Counted from the stretch's first letter, positions 1-8,295 are shown. The stretch: DNA of 64,000 nucleotides from CAZMRQ01 sp964568795 (GCA_964568795.1 CAZMRQ010000003.1:1-64000), one strand, 5' to 3'. Numbers and translations: made by a program. The notes: generated from the letters alone by a model not told the origin.

Positions 1-1
1 T

Positions 2-133
2 ATCACCAAGGAAGTTAGATCAATTTTTTATTGTCTTGACATTAGTGGCACCACAGACTGCATTCAACACTTGGTTACATGTCACCAATGGAGTACGAAC
101 ATGCCTCTTAATTTTTTGTCTACTTTTACTTGA
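2..133 (+). other. Open frame tail at window edge
   Basis: A reading frame with no stop enters from the left edge and closes with TGA at 131-133, about 43 codons. I recognise no domain. It could be the 3' end of a gene or chance; its neighbours are gene fragments, so a broken gene is as likely as an intact one. Confidence 0.15.
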
Positions 134-135
134 CC

Positions 136-333
136 ATGACAATAACCAGACTGACAAGTTTGGATCTGAGTGATAATTCGATAGGCAACAATGGAGTCAA
201 CGGTACAGAGGCAATAGACCGAGGGCTTCAGTACTTAACCAGACTGACATGTTTGGATCTGAGTAATAATTATATAGGCAACATGGGAGCTACTACACGA
301 ACACCCTTCAATATCAATGGCTCAAAGCACTGA
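136..333 (+). pseudogene. Leucine-rich-repeat gene fragment
   Basis: The frame encodes two ribonuclease-inhibitor-type leucine-rich repeats with a 31-residue period, each with a core of the form LTxLDLSxNxIGNxG. Such repeats form curved protein-binding surfaces and are common in host-interaction proteins of intracellular bacteria. Only two repeats remain, without the caps or N-terminal region of an intact LRR protein. After about base 290 the sequence stops looking like LRR and, in another frame, becomes UvrD-like. I read it as the remnant of a larger LRR gene truncated by recombination; expression from the ATG at 136 is doubtful. Confidence 0.6.
145..289 (+). repeat. Two direct DNA repeats coding for LRR units
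   Basis: Two near-identical segments of about 52 bases start at 145 and 238, 93 bases apart. They correspond to the LRR core of the fragment above. Their similarity at base level suggests recent tandem duplication within the former LRR gene. Confidence 0.6.
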
Positions 334-458
334 CTGGTCAAGACACTCAAGTAATGGCAGTGAGAGATGATGATCAATCAATCTACAGCTGGCGCGGTGC
401 TCAGATGCCACATATGAATCAGTTCACACAAGATTTCTCACCAGCAGTTAGCTACTAA
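297..458 (+). pseudogene. UvrD/Rep-family helicase fragment
   Basis: In the frame set by 297 the translation matches the helicase segment before and through motif III of UvrD: TNTLQYQWLKAL, then VMAVRDDDQSIYSWRGAQ, and ends at TAA 456-458. Intact UvrD is over 700 residues; here only about 53 codons remain, with no start, no Walker A and no C-terminal helicase motifs. The family normally has VGDDDQ, so V-R-D-D-D-Q is already altered. The homology begins within a few bases of where the LRR repeats end, so two unrelated gene pieces have been joined. Loss of function is certain for this copy; a full uvrD may exist elsewhere. Confidence 0.7.
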
Positions 459-514
459 AGAAATAGATTGAGCAAATGGTCAGTCTCCTATATGGTAGTA
501 GTATTGAGGGGGGA

Positions 515-1114
515 ATGATGAATATAATTGCTTATTGGTGTGAGAGATTTTTTGCCTTATGCGTCTTGATTTTTCTAATGCCATTGTTTCTTTTTATTAG
601 CGTATTAATACGTGCAGAAAGCCCTGGTCCGGTTTTTTTTATACAGCGCCGTGTTGGTTGGCATTGTTCGAAATTTTCATTGTATAAATTTAGAACGATG
701 AAGGCAAAGCGCTCTGAGAATGGACCATTGTTCACGCTTGCCAATGATGGCAGGTTAACAGATGTGGGGCGTATTCTTCGGCAGTATAAAATTGATGAGC
801 TGCCACAGTTAATCAATATTGTTAAAGGGGATATGGCTTTTGTTGGCCCAAGACCGATTGTTCCTGAGTTGGCCGCTTTGCATGATCAAGATAATTTGCA
901 AATCATGTTCAAGGTCCGCCCGGGGGTAACAGGGCCTGCTTCTTTAGAGTTTCGTCATGAAGGTCAGCAACTTGCCCAATCAGACGACCCACATGCACAT
1001 TACTGTCAGCATTTGCCTGAGAAAGAAGAACTTGGCATAGCCTATATATCCCAAAAAAGTATTCTTTTTGATTTAAAGGTTATTCTCAGAACTATCTGGG
1101 CAGTGTTACGGTAA
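515..1114 (+). CDS. Undecaprenyl-phosphate sugar-1-phosphate transferase
   Basis: A small monotopic phosphoglycosyl transferase of the bacterial sugar transferase family (PglC/WcaJ catalytic domain type). It would load a sugar phosphate onto undecaprenyl phosphate at the inner membrane, the first step of a surface glycan or O-antigen unit. Visible are one N-terminal hydrophobic segment (about residues 10-34), SPGPVFFIQRRVG, KFRTMK, the DELPQL motif with the catalytic Asp-Glu near residues 94-95, GDMAFVGPRP and VRPGVTG. The start is set at 515 (or 518), just after a GAGGGGGG ribosome site; an upstream in-frame ATG at 476 has no such site. The sugar cannot be told from sequence. An O-antigen-ligase-like gene lies at 58565. 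Confidence 0.88.
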   Translation: MMNIIAYWCERFFALCVLIFLMPLFLFISVLIRAESPGPVFFIQRRVGWHCSKFSLYKFRTMKAKRSENGPLFTLANDGRLTDVGRILRQYKIDELPQLINIVKGDMAFVGPRPIVPELAALHDQDNLQIMFKVRPGVTGPASLEFRHEGQQLAQSDDPHAHYCQHLPEKEELGIAYISQKSILFDLKVILRTIWAVLR

Positions 1115-1193
1115 TAATTGAAACAGGTTTTGTTGTCTTGGCCCCAGAATCATTTTCTGCTATGGTGTGGGTTGATGAATACTAGGTGTGTAT

Positions 1194-2705
1194 ATGGCTA
1201 AACAGAAGCGTACTGCGATAGAGCCAACGAGGGAGGCGAATTTTCCTGAATGGTACCAGCAGGTCATTAAATCAGCTGATATGGCTGAGAATAGCTCAAC
1301 AAGAGGATGCATGGTTATCAAACCTTGGGGCTATGCCATATGGGAAAAAGCGCAAAGGATGCTTGATGACCGTATCAAAGATCACGGTGCTGAAAACATT
1401 TATGGCCCATTATTGATTCCACTGAGCTTTTTTAATAAAGAAGCCGAACATGTGAAAGGCTTTGCAACGGAATGTGCGGTTGTGACCCATCACCGCTTGG
1501 TCGAGGAAGACGGCCAGCTTGTTCCTGATGGCAAACTAGCTGAGCCGCTAGTTGTTCGGCCGACTTCTGAGACAGTGTTTGGGGAATTGTTCTCAAGGTG
1601 GATACAGTCCTACCGCGATTTGCCCTGTAAGCTCAACCAGTGGGCCAATGTCATGCGTTGGGAAATGCGTCCAAGAATGTTTCTACGCACAGCAGAGTTT
1701 CTTTGGCAAGAAGGCCATACTGCTCATGAAACTAAAGAAGAAGCCTCTTCCATGGCTAAGGATATGGCTTTTGCTTATGAGCAGTTCTTTCATGATGTGT
1801 TAGCGATACCAGTCGTGTTAGGAGAGAAAAGTGCTATTGAAACGTTTGCCGGTGCCCAGGTGACATATTCACTGGAGGCTTTGATGCAGGATGGCAAGGC
1901 ATTACAAGCTTGCACATCACACTTTCTTGGGCAAAACTTCTCCCGTGGGTTTTCTGTGACCTATCAAACTCAACACGGGGGTATAGAGCATGTTTGGAAT
2001 ACCTCATGGGGGGTGTCAACTCGAATGATAGGCGGCTTAATCATGGTGCACAGTGATGATGATGGTCTGCGTTTGCCTCCTAGGATAGCACCACAACAGA
2101 TCGTGATTTTGCCTATTAAGCATAAAAGTGAGCACCATGCAGCAGTAGATGGGTATGTTGCACAGTTACAGCAAGCTTTGCATGCGGACGTATTTGGTGA
2201 GCGTTGCCGTGTCCGGGTGGATGATCGGCCTATAGCCGGTGGCGAGAAAAAGTGGGACTGGATAAAGAAAGGGGTGCCAATACTTCTTGAGGTGGGTTTA
2301 CGTGAGGCTGAGTCTGGAACAGTGAGTTGTGTGTTGCGTCATGATTTAGGCAAGCGTATTCAGCTTGGCCTGAAAGGCATTGCCGCCACTTGCTTTGATT
2401 ATTTACACGTCATTCAAAATCATTATTTACAACAGGCTTTGGCGTACCGACATGACATGACTGAAGTGGTCACTGATCAACACAGATGGGATCGCATCAA
2501 GAAGAAAAAGTCACGTGGTTTTTTCTTAGTTCCTTGGGCTGGGGATGATCCGGATGAGAGAGCTCTCCAGGTTGCTCAAATGAGCATCAGAGTTATATTG
2601 AGTCCTCAGGACGCATTCTATCAGGAATACGCGTGTTATAGAGCAGAATGCATTGTTACGGGCAAAATGACTGAGAAGTGGGCTTTAGTCGCCCAGGCAT
2701 ACTAG
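1194..2705 (+). CDS. proS: Prolyl-tRNA synthetase, archaeal/eukaryal type
   Basis: Charges tRNA-Pro with proline. At 504 residues it is shorter than the usual gammaproteobacterial ProRS (about 570, with an inserted editing domain) and is built like the archaeal/eukaryal class: TREANFPEWYQQVI near the N terminus, the class II motif 2 region (MRWEMRPRMFLRTAEFLWQE), motif 3 (STRMIGGLIMVHSDD), an anticodon-binding domain, and a C-terminal domain ending in tyrosine as in that class. ATG 1194 has AGG seven bases upstream; a GTG at 1188 is the alternative. The type suggests horizontal replacement of the ancestral gene. It stands alone between the sugar transferase and lpoA. Confidence 0.9.
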   Translation: MAKQKRTAIEPTREANFPEWYQQVIKSADMAENSSTRGCMVIKPWGYAIWEKAQRMLDDRIKDHGAENIYGPLLIPLSFFNKEAEHVKGFATECAVVTHHRLVEEDGQLVPDGKLAEPLVVRPTSETVFGELFSRWIQSYRDLPCKLNQWANVMRWEMRPRMFLRTAEFLWQEGHTAHETKEEASSMAKDMAFAYEQFFHDVLAIPVVLGEKSAIETFAGAQVTYSLEALMQDGKALQACTSHFLGQNFSRGFSVTYQTQHGGIEHVWNTSWGVSTRMIGGLIMVHSDDDGLRLPPRIAPQQIVILPIKHKSEHHAAVDGYVAQLQQALHADVFGERCRVRVDDRPIAGGEKKWDWIKKGVPILLEVGLREAESGTVSCVLRHDLGKRIQLGLKGIAATCFDYLHVIQNHYLQQALAYRHDMTEVVTDQHRWDRIKKKKSRGFFLVPWAGDDPDERALQVAQMSIRVILSPQDAFYQEYACYRAECIVTGKMTEKWALVAQAY

Positions 2706-2762
2706 ATATATTGACGCTATTGATGATTCCGGGTATGATCTGCATGAAAATTAGGTTTTGTT

Positions 2763-4406
2763 ATGGCCATTGTGTTGTTCCTTGTGTTGATTGTGCTGAC
2801 AGGTTGTCAGTCAACTCCTCAGTTGGCCATTCAAGAGCCTGTCATCGAAGGAATTGCCAGCTGGCAAGAATGCATTGATCACAAGGACTCCCCTCAGGGA
2901 AAAGCTGAATTTCAGCGTAAGCTTCCGACCGTTGTCAATGAAGCGAATAAAGGCTGGTTAGCTCCTTATGTAGAGCAGATGGCAATATCTCCTTTGAGTC
3001 ATTTAGTGCAATTTCAGTTGGCTGTGCAAGAAAAGAATGCTTTCAAAGCTCAAAAGTACTTGGCAAAAATTTACCCACACGAATTAGATGAATCCTGGCT
3101 GATGTCCTATAATCAATCCTTAGGAAAGTTCTGGCGATTACAGAGACAGCCTGTGCGAGAGTTGCATGTGTTGCAAAGTCATGGGGCCTCTAAATCTGAT
3201 ATGATCAAAGCTATGCGGCAATACCCACCCCAAGTGTTACAAAAGTATGTGGGCCAGGACAACAGTGGCATAATAAAAGCAGCCATATGGCTTCAGGACC
3301 CTTGGCGTAAAGAAAAATTTCATGCCTCTTTCAACCAGATTGCTGAGCTATTGAAACAAAAAAGAGTGAACGCAGCAGATCTGTCCAATAACCACTACGG
3401 CCTTATCCTCCCATTATCTGGAGAGAATGCATCAATGGGGCAAGCGATCAAAGATGGATTTGTAAGTGCATTTTATGAGTTTAGTGATGCAAAGAGTCGA
3501 TTAAGCTTTTATGACATAACAAGTGAGGGCATAGAAGCCATTGTCAAGAAAGGAACTCAGAGTGGCGTAACGCACTGGGTGGGCCCACTGGAACATCCTC
3601 AAGTGAACCAGCTGGCATCATTGAAAGAGTCCAGCCAATCTGTTTTAGCCTTTAATGAATCTGTGCCACAAGGCGTCAAGTCGTTATCTTTGTCTACACA
3701 CATCGAAGCCAGGCTTGCAGCTGAACATGCTCTGCAACAAGGCTATAGGCAAGCTTTAATGGTATCAGGAGATACTTCGTGGCATCAAGCGCTGGGAGAG
3801 GCATTTGCTGAGCATTTTCAAAGATTGGGTGGGAAAGTAGTCGAGTCTGCCACATTTAAAGGGGATGTTATGAAGCAGTTGTCTCAGGCTGTACAACTGC
3901 AGTCGACTCTATCAGTACAGCATCAAAAAGAGGATGTTGTGGTGCAGCCATCTGTTCGTCAAGATATAGATATGGTGTTTTTAGCGCTGAATAGTGAAGA
4001 GGCCGCACAAGTGAAGCCAATGCTTCGGTATTTGTATGCAGGGCATTGGCCAGTTTACGCTTCATCGGCAGTCCTATCAGCAAGAGAAAATAAAGCCCAT
4101 TACGCTGATTTAGAGGGAGTGCAATTGTTTGACTGGCCGTGGATACATCAGTCTAACAAGCAGGCAGAGACAAAGCTTCAAAGTATGCGGCATCAGCTGA
4201 GTAAGCAGCACCCTCAATTTGATGAGAGCAGCCGTTTGTATGCTATGGGCATTGATGCTTTTTTGTTGTGTCACTTCACTGCAATAAAAGATTTCCCATT
4301 CAGCTTTGATGGAGCTTCTGGATCACTTCAGGTACGCCAGGGTGCTGTAGAGAGATCATTGCTTCATGCTGTTATTAGGCGTGAGGGTCTTCAATATGTA
4401 TCTTAA
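2763..4406 (+). CDS. lpoA: LpoA, lipoprotein activator of PBP1a
   Basis: An outer-membrane lipoprotein that activates the peptidoglycan synthase PBP1a from outside. A signal peptide ends in the lipobox LTGC (Cys near residue 15). An N-terminal helical repeat region is followed from about residue 210 by a periplasmic-binding-protein-like LppC domain starting NNHYGLILPLSGENASMGQAI, with the usual TSEG and THWVGPL segments. Length 547 is close to the family (E. coli about 680, many shorter). The gene next to it overlaps its end by 11 bases. In many gammaproteobacteria rsmI lies beside lpoA; here it is three genes away and in the same direction. Confidence 0.8.
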   Translation: MAIVLFLVLIVLTGCQSTPQLAIQEPVIEGIASWQECIDHKDSPQGKAEFQRKLPTVVNEANKGWLAPYVEQMAISPLSHLVQFQLAVQEKNAFKAQKYLAKIYPHELDESWLMSYNQSLGKFWRLQRQPVRELHVLQSHGASKSDMIKAMRQYPPQVLQKYVGQDNSGIIKAAIWLQDPWRKEKFHASFNQIAELLKQKRVNAADLSNNHYGLILPLSGENASMGQAIKDGFVSAFYEFSDAKSRLSFYDITSEGIEAIVKKGTQSGVTHWVGPLEHPQVNQLASLKESSQSVLAFNESVPQGVKSLSLSTHIEARLAAEHALQQGYRQALMVSGDTSWHQALGEAFAEHFQRLGGKVVESATFKGDVMKQLSQAVQLQSTLSVQHQKEDVVVQPSVRQDIDMVFLALNSEEAAQVKPMLRYLYAGHWPVYASSAVLSARENKAHYADLEGVQLFDWPWIHQSNKQAETKLQSMRHQLSKQHPQFDESSRLYAMGIDAFLLCHFTAIKDFPFSFDGASGSLQVRQGAVERSLLHAVIRREGLQYVS

Positions 4407-4872
4407 GATTTTGGCTTTGTTCTTTCTAGTGGGCTGTCAGCATACTACTCAACCAACAGTGCCGCTGATAACGCAAGAAACCAGTGACCCATGTGCACAG
4501 ATTGCTCAACACCATCTTGATGATGTCCAATGCCTGTCTCGCAATGATTCCTGGTATGTTTATGGTTCTGTTAAGAAAGAGTCCCAGCAGGGAATCATAA
4601 AGCGTTTGGCACAGCACTACCCCATTAAGGCACATATTGTTACAAGAGAGCAAATGAGCCCGTCAGCGTGGCAAAGAGATGCTGCGTTTGCTAAATCATT
4701 GCAAGAAAGGGCTAAGCGCGTAGTGGGTCGTGATGTAGGCATCAAAGTGGTGCATGATAAAGTTTTTTACCATTATGCGGGCATAAAGACAAGAGAGCTT
4801 GCTCTGCACAAATCTTTTGTGGCTATGTCGATGAAAAAAAGATATATTAATATATTAGCGTTGGAATACTAA
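4396..4872 (+). CDS. Small lipoprotein, unknown function
   Basis: A 158-residue predicted lipoprotein. The signal peptide MYLKILALFFLVGC gives lipidated Cys at residue 14. The rest is soluble, with no membrane segment. A stretch around SWYVYGSVKKESQQGIIKRL faintly recalls the start of a BON domain, found in lipoproteins such as DolP that sit near lpoA in other species, but the match is too weak to assign. The start is taken at 4396, inside the last codons of lpoA, which implies translational coupling. The gene lies three bases before an M50 protease gene and so probably belongs to one transcription unit. Confidence 0.6.
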   Translation: MYLKILALFFLVGCQHTTQPTVPLITQETSDPCAQIAQHHLDDVQCLSRNDSWYVYGSVKKESQQGIIKRLAQHYPIKAHIVTREQMSPSAWQRDAAFAKSLQERAKRVVGRDVGIKVVHDKVFYHYAGIKTRELALHKSFVAMSMKKRYINILALEY

Positions 4873-4874
4873 AT

Positions 4875-5540
4875 ATGGATCTCATGCAAAAAATAGTTAT
4901 CTTTGCTGTCCCAGTCTTGTTTGCAGTCACTATGCATGAAATAGCCCATGGGTACATGGCTAAGTGGTTGGGAGATAGGACTGCTTCGATTTTGGGTCGT
5001 CTAAGCTTGAACCCTATTAAACACATTGATCCAATGGGTACTGTTATTGTCCCGATTTTACTGGTGATGGCGGGTGGTTTTGTATTTGGCTGGGCCAAGC
5101 CAGTTCCGGTCAGTAGCCGCAATTTGAAAAAGCCTCTTCGTGACATGGCTATTATAGGTTTGGTTGGACCGCTATCTAATGTCATTATGGCTATTATTTG
5201 GGGTGTTTTGAGCAAGGTGAATGTTCTTATCGCCCATAAGTATCATCCCGAATGGACACAAGGGTTTCATATGATGTGTATGGTCGGTATTCAGATTAAC
5301 TTTGTATTGGCTTGGTTGAATATTCTTCCCCTGCCACCGTTGGATGGAGGGCATGTGCTATTGGCTCTAGTGCCAAGACGATTAGCCTATTACATTGAGA
5401 AAATAGAGCCAATAGGCATGTGGATACTGCTTGTTTTAATGTTTATGGGTATTTTGCCACTTTTACTACAGCAGCCAGTTGACTGGAGCTCGTATTATTT
5501 GATGAAAAAACTTGCAACATATAAATGGCTTAAACCATGA
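4875..5540 (+). CDS. Site-2 protease family membrane metalloprotease (M50)
   Basis: An inner-membrane zinc protease of peptidase family M50 (short form, no PDZ domain). The zinc site HEIAH is at about residues 16-20 (MHEIAHGYMAKWLGD), and the second metal motif is in NILPLPPLDGGHVLLAL around residue 145. Four to six hydrophobic helices are visible over 221 residues. Family members cut transmembrane or signal peptides within the membrane; the substrate here is unknown. It starts two bases after the preceding lipoprotein gene. A tRNA gene on the other strand follows at once. Confidence 0.85.
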   Translation: MDLMQKIVIFAVPVLFAVTMHEIAHGYMAKWLGDRTASILGRLSLNPIKHIDPMGTVIVPILLVMAGGFVFGWAKPVPVSSRNLKKPLRDMAIIGLVGPLSNVIMAIIWGVLSKVNVLIAHKYHPEWTQGFHMMCMVGIQINFVLAWLNILPLPPLDGGHVLLALVPRRLAYYIEKIEPIGMWILLVLMFMGILPLLLQQPVDWSSYYLMKKLATYKWLKP

Positions 5541-5543
5541 AAT

Positions 5544-5616
5544 TGCCGCAGGACGGACTTGAACCCCCAACCTACTGATTACAAATCAGTTGCACTACCA
5601 ATTGTGCTACTGCGGC
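5544..5616 (-). tRNA. tRNA-Thr (UGU)
   Basis: Read on the minus strand the sequence folds as a full cloverleaf: acceptor GCCGCAG/CTGCGGC, D-arm GCAC...GTGC, anticodon stem ACTGA/TCAGT with loop TTTGTAA (anticodon TGT), and T-arm with TTCAAGT. The discriminator base is A. No CCA is encoded. It lies between two plus-strand genes. Confidence 0.93.
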
Positions 5617-5672
5617 AATGAGCCCATTTTGCTGAAATTTTCAGTTCATGTCAATATCTGACGGAAAAATTT

Positions 5673-6503
5673 ATGAGTCAATCTGATAAAACAGTGTATG
5701 TAGTAGCCACGCCTATGGGAAATCTCAGTGATTTGACTGAACGTGCTCGAGAGGTATTAGCTCAGGTTGATATTATTTGTGCAGAGCACCCACAGCATAC
5801 AAAAAAGTTGATGCAAACATGTGGCATAGTCTCTGATGCCAAGTTTAAGTCGTGCCACCAGCATAATGAGAAAGCTGTTTGTCAATGGCTTGAGCGAGGC
5901 ACGTGGGGTTCAGTAGCGTTGGTTAGTGACGCTGGGACTCCAAATATTCATGATCCAGGTCAGCTACTCATAGAGAGAGCTTGGATCAATGGCTGGCGTT
6001 TAGTGCCTGTGCCAGGGCCTAGTGCATTGACTTGTGCGCTATCTATCTGTGATGTTCCCACGCATCCATCATTGTTTGTTGGTTTTCTGCCAAGTCAATC
6101 TGCGGATAGGAAATCAGTATTACGTGGGTTGCAGCATGAGAAAATGTTGTTGGTTTTTTATGAGTCACCTCACCGTTTACAGAAGAGCCTCACTGATATG
6201 CAGAATGTTTTAGGTGATCGGATGCTTTGGCTTTGTCGGGAATTAACAAAAAAGTATGAGCAAATTGTGAGAGCTTCTTTGGCAGAGATTATTGAGCGAA
6301 TTGATAAGGACATACCTCAGAAAGGAGAGTTTGTGCTGTTAGTCTCTGGCGCTGCAGATATCAAGAGAGATGACTCATGGCAGCAAGTGGCCCAAGATTT
6401 AGCACAGCATATGCCGCAAAGAGAAGTCATTGCATTCATGCAGAGGCACTTTAATTGTCGAAAAAATGAAGTCTACAATTTTCTTTTAAATAATGAGTTA
6501 TAG
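5673..6503 (+). CDS. rsmI: 16S rRNA (cytidine-1402 2'-O) methyltransferase RsmI
   Basis: Methylates the 2'-O of C1402 in 16S rRNA, near the P site, using SAM. The tetrapyrrole-methylase fold is clear: ATPMGNLSDLTERA at the N terminus, LVSDAGTPNIHDPG near residue 90, VPGPSALTCALS near 120 and FYESPHRLQKSL near 167. Length 276 is normal. The usual AEDTR motif reads AEHPQ, a change at a conserved site. The gene is followed by rnpB, as in many gammaproteobacteria, with a small open frame overlapping its end. Confidence 0.93.
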   Translation: MSQSDKTVYVVATPMGNLSDLTERAREVLAQVDIICAEHPQHTKKLMQTCGIVSDAKFKSCHQHNEKAVCQWLERGTWGSVALVSDAGTPNIHDPGQLLIERAWINGWRLVPVPGPSALTCALSICDVPTHPSLFVGFLPSQSADRKSVLRGLQHEKMLLVFYESPHRLQKSLTDMQNVLGDRMLWLCRELTKKYEQIVRASLAEIIERIDKDIPQKGEFVLLVSGAADIKRDDSWQQVAQDLAQHMPQREVIAFMQRHFNCRKNEVYNFLLNNEL

Positions 6504-6630
6504 GTTCTTGCATAATTACATTATAATAAGTATACTTTATATTCTTGTGCCGTGTTCGATGCTGTTGTATCTGATTGCCTTTTTGGGTATGCGCCAGTTG
6601 GTTTTGTATTCTGAGTCTGACTTTAGGTAA
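6493..6630 (+). CDS. Possible 45-residue membrane peptide
   Basis: An ATG inside the last codons of rsmI opens a 45-codon frame ending with TAA at 6628-6630. The peptide has one strongly hydrophobic stretch (about residues 8-32), preceded by a basic N terminus (MSYRFLHNY) and followed by polar residues. An 11-base overlap with rsmI resembles the coupled starts seen elsewhere in this window. No family is recognised. It might also be chance sequence upstream of rnpB. Confidence 0.3.
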   Translation: MSYRFLHNYIIISILYILVPCSMLLYLIAFLGMRQLVLYSESDFR

Positions 6631-6643
6631 TGAGGTACTGGAG

Positions 6644-6657
6644 ATAGTCGAGACTAT
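6644..6657. promoter_or_regulatory. Palindrome just upstream of rnpB
   Basis: ATAGTC-GA-GACTAT is a perfect inverted repeat centred about 24 bases before the predicted rnpB 5' end. A weak -10-like TAGTAT follows at 6662-6667. It could be an operator or part of the rnpB promoter; no known box is matched. Confidence 0.25.
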
Positions 6658-6674
6658 GTGTTAGTATGTGGTTA

Positions 6675-7002
6675 GAAGTCAGTCTTGCAGTCGCTGATTT
6701 ATCAGAGGAAAGTCCGGGCTCCAAGAGCAAGGTGCCAGGTAACACCTGGACAGTGTGAACTGATGGCCAGTGCCACAGAAAATATACCGCCTTATTTAGG
6801 TAAGGGTGAAAAGGTGTGGTAAGAGCACACCGCATGGTTGGCAACAATCATGGCAAGGTAAACCCCACCTGGAGCAAGACCAAGTAGGACCGTATACGCT
6901 GCTCGCGTTGGTTCGGGTTGGTTGCTTGAGCACAATGGCGACATTGTGCCTAGATAGATGACTGCACACGACAGAACCCGGCTTATAGGCTGACTTTCAC
7001 TT
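6675..7002 (+). ncRNA. rnpB: RNase P RNA (type A)
   Basis: The catalytic RNA of RNase P, which cuts 5' leaders from tRNA precursors. Conserved blocks are present: GAGGAAAGTCCGGGCTCC near 6705, GGTGCCAGGTAAC, GGTAAGGGTGAAAAGGTG, GGTAAGAGCACACCGC, GGCAAGGTAAACCCCACC, the TAGATAGATGACTGC segment and ACAGAACCCGGCTTATAGGC at the 3' end. P1 forms between AAGTCAGTC (from 6676) and GGCTGACTT (ending 6996), and P2 between GCAGTC and GACTGC. P3 is only a five-pair hairpin at 6694-6705, far smaller than in E. coli, so the RNA is about 328 bases rather than 377. The exact ends are estimates. Confidence 0.95.
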
Positions 7003-7014
7003 AAGGAAGATGAT

Positions 7015-8172
7015 TTGGAAAATGCGTTTTTACATTCAATGTTTTTAATCTTTGTTGGAGCAGCACTGCTGGCGACGCTTGCCCTGTGGACACGGCAAAG
7101 CCTTATGGTTTCTTATATGTTTCTGGGGGTTATTATCGGTCCTTTAGGTGTCGGTTGGGTTGCTGATGCTGCTGTGATTCAGGAAATTGGCGATATCGGC
7201 ATTTTGTTTCTCCTTTTTCTACTAGGACTTCATCTTGATCCCCGTAATCTGCTGGATTCACTAAAAAAGAGCTTAGTTGTGGGGTTTGTTAGTTCACTGG
7301 TTTTCTTTGCCTCCGGTGTTGTGTTTGCACGATTGTTTGGTTTTGCATGGTTTGACTCACTCATTATTGGTATGGCGATGGTCTTTTCGAGTACCATTAT
7401 TTCATTGAAGTTAATGCCTTCAAATACGTTGCACTCCAAAGACATGGGTGAAATGTTGATCAGTGTGTTATTGATTCAGGATTTAATCGCTATATTTGTT
7501 CTGCTCATACTTCAAGGGTTGGGTCGTGAATCACTTAGTTGGATGGATATTAATCTCATTGCGGTAACCATCCCTGGGTTTTTATTATTCTCCTTCTTGG
7601 CTGAGCGCTATTTGGTGCAGCCTTTGGTGTCACGGTTTGGTGCTATGCGTGAGTATCTTTTCTTGATTGCTATTGCCTGGTGCGTGGGGATGTCAGAGTT
7701 AGCAGCGAGTCTAAATTTAACCGATGAGGTTGGTGCGTTTATAGCCGGAATAGCCATTGCTGCTGATAGTGGTTTTTCTATCTATCTGGCCGAAGCGATG
7801 AAACCAGTGCGGGATTTCTTTTTGGTGCTCTTTTTCTTCTCTGTTGGGGCTAGTTTTAGCTTGCCCTCCATCGAGTTGATTTGGCTTCCTTGCTTGGTGA
7901 TCTCAGCATGCATGTTGTTTCTTAAGCCATGGGTCTTTAGTTTCTTGAGTCGAACTGTCAGTGGTGCACGCCAAAAGGCTATGGAATTAGGCTGTCGATT
8001 GGGGCAAATTAGTGAGTTTTCTTTGCTTATTGCGTACGTGGCCATGAATTATCAGCTTATTTCATTGCGCGCATCAGCACTCATTCAAGGGGTGGCTATG
8101 CTCACATTTGTGTTCTCATCTTTCTGGGTAGTGCGCCGGTATGAAACACCAATTGGTGAGATTCGTTCGTAA
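7015..8172 (+). CDS. Cation/proton antiporter, KefB/CPA2 membrane part
   Basis: An integral inner-membrane protein of the monovalent cation:proton antiporter-2 family, with 10-12 hydrophobic segments across 385 residues. Family marks include GVIIGPLGVGWV, GILFLLFLLGLHLDP, the AMVFSSTIIS segment, LLIQDLIAIF and LTDEVGAFIAGIAIA. The cytoplasmic TrkA-N regulatory domain found in KefB/KefC is absent; the protein ends right after the membrane region, so it is a membrane-only version. The start is TTG at 7015 with AGGA seven bases upstream; the first in-frame ATG is eight codons later. It follows rnpB by about 12 bases. Confidence 0.85.
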   Translation: MENAFLHSMFLIFVGAALLATLALWTRQSLMVSYMFLGVIIGPLGVGWVADAAVIQEIGDIGILFLLFLLGLHLDPRNLLDSLKKSLVVGFVSSLVFFASGVVFARLFGFAWFDSLIIGMAMVFSSTIISLKLMPSNTLHSKDMGEMLISVLLIQDLIAIFVLLILQGLGRESLSWMDINLIAVTIPGFLLFSFLAERYLVQPLVSRFGAMREYLFLIAIAWCVGMSELAASLNLTDEVGAFIAGIAIAADSGFSIYLAEAMKPVRDFFLVLFFFSVGASFSLPSIELIWLPCLVISACMLFLKPWVFSFLSRTVSGARQKAMELGCRLGQISEFSLLIAYVAMNYQLISLRASALIQGVAMLTFVFSSFWVVRRYETPIGEIRS

Positions 8173-8185
8173 CCGCTGACTTAGA

Positions 8186-8215
8186 TAATCAAGGGATGTT
8201 TTGTTTGCCTGATTA
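8186..8215 (+). terminator. Hairpin after the antiporter gene
   Basis: TAATCA at 8186-8191 pairs with TGATTA at 8210-8215, with partial GG/CC pairing inside. There is no T-run after it, so it is at best a weak or factor-aided terminator between the antiporter gene and aceE. Confidence 0.3.
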
Positions 8216-8295
8216 GACTCAAGATAATGCTATCTAGACATATCACTGAACTCCATGCATAATGCTTGTAATCATGACGGAGCACACAATCGAGC

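Noticed and set aside
145..289. CRISPR-like spaced repeats
   Set aside because: Only two units with coding periodicity of 93 bases; they are LRR codons, not CRISPR repeats.
476..514. Upstream ATG for the sugar transferase
   Set aside because: No ribosome site, and family members start near the ATG at 515-518.
4847..5215. Minus-strand frame of 122 codons inside the M50 protease gene
   Set aside because: It is antisense to the conserved zinc-site region and shows no start signal or domain.
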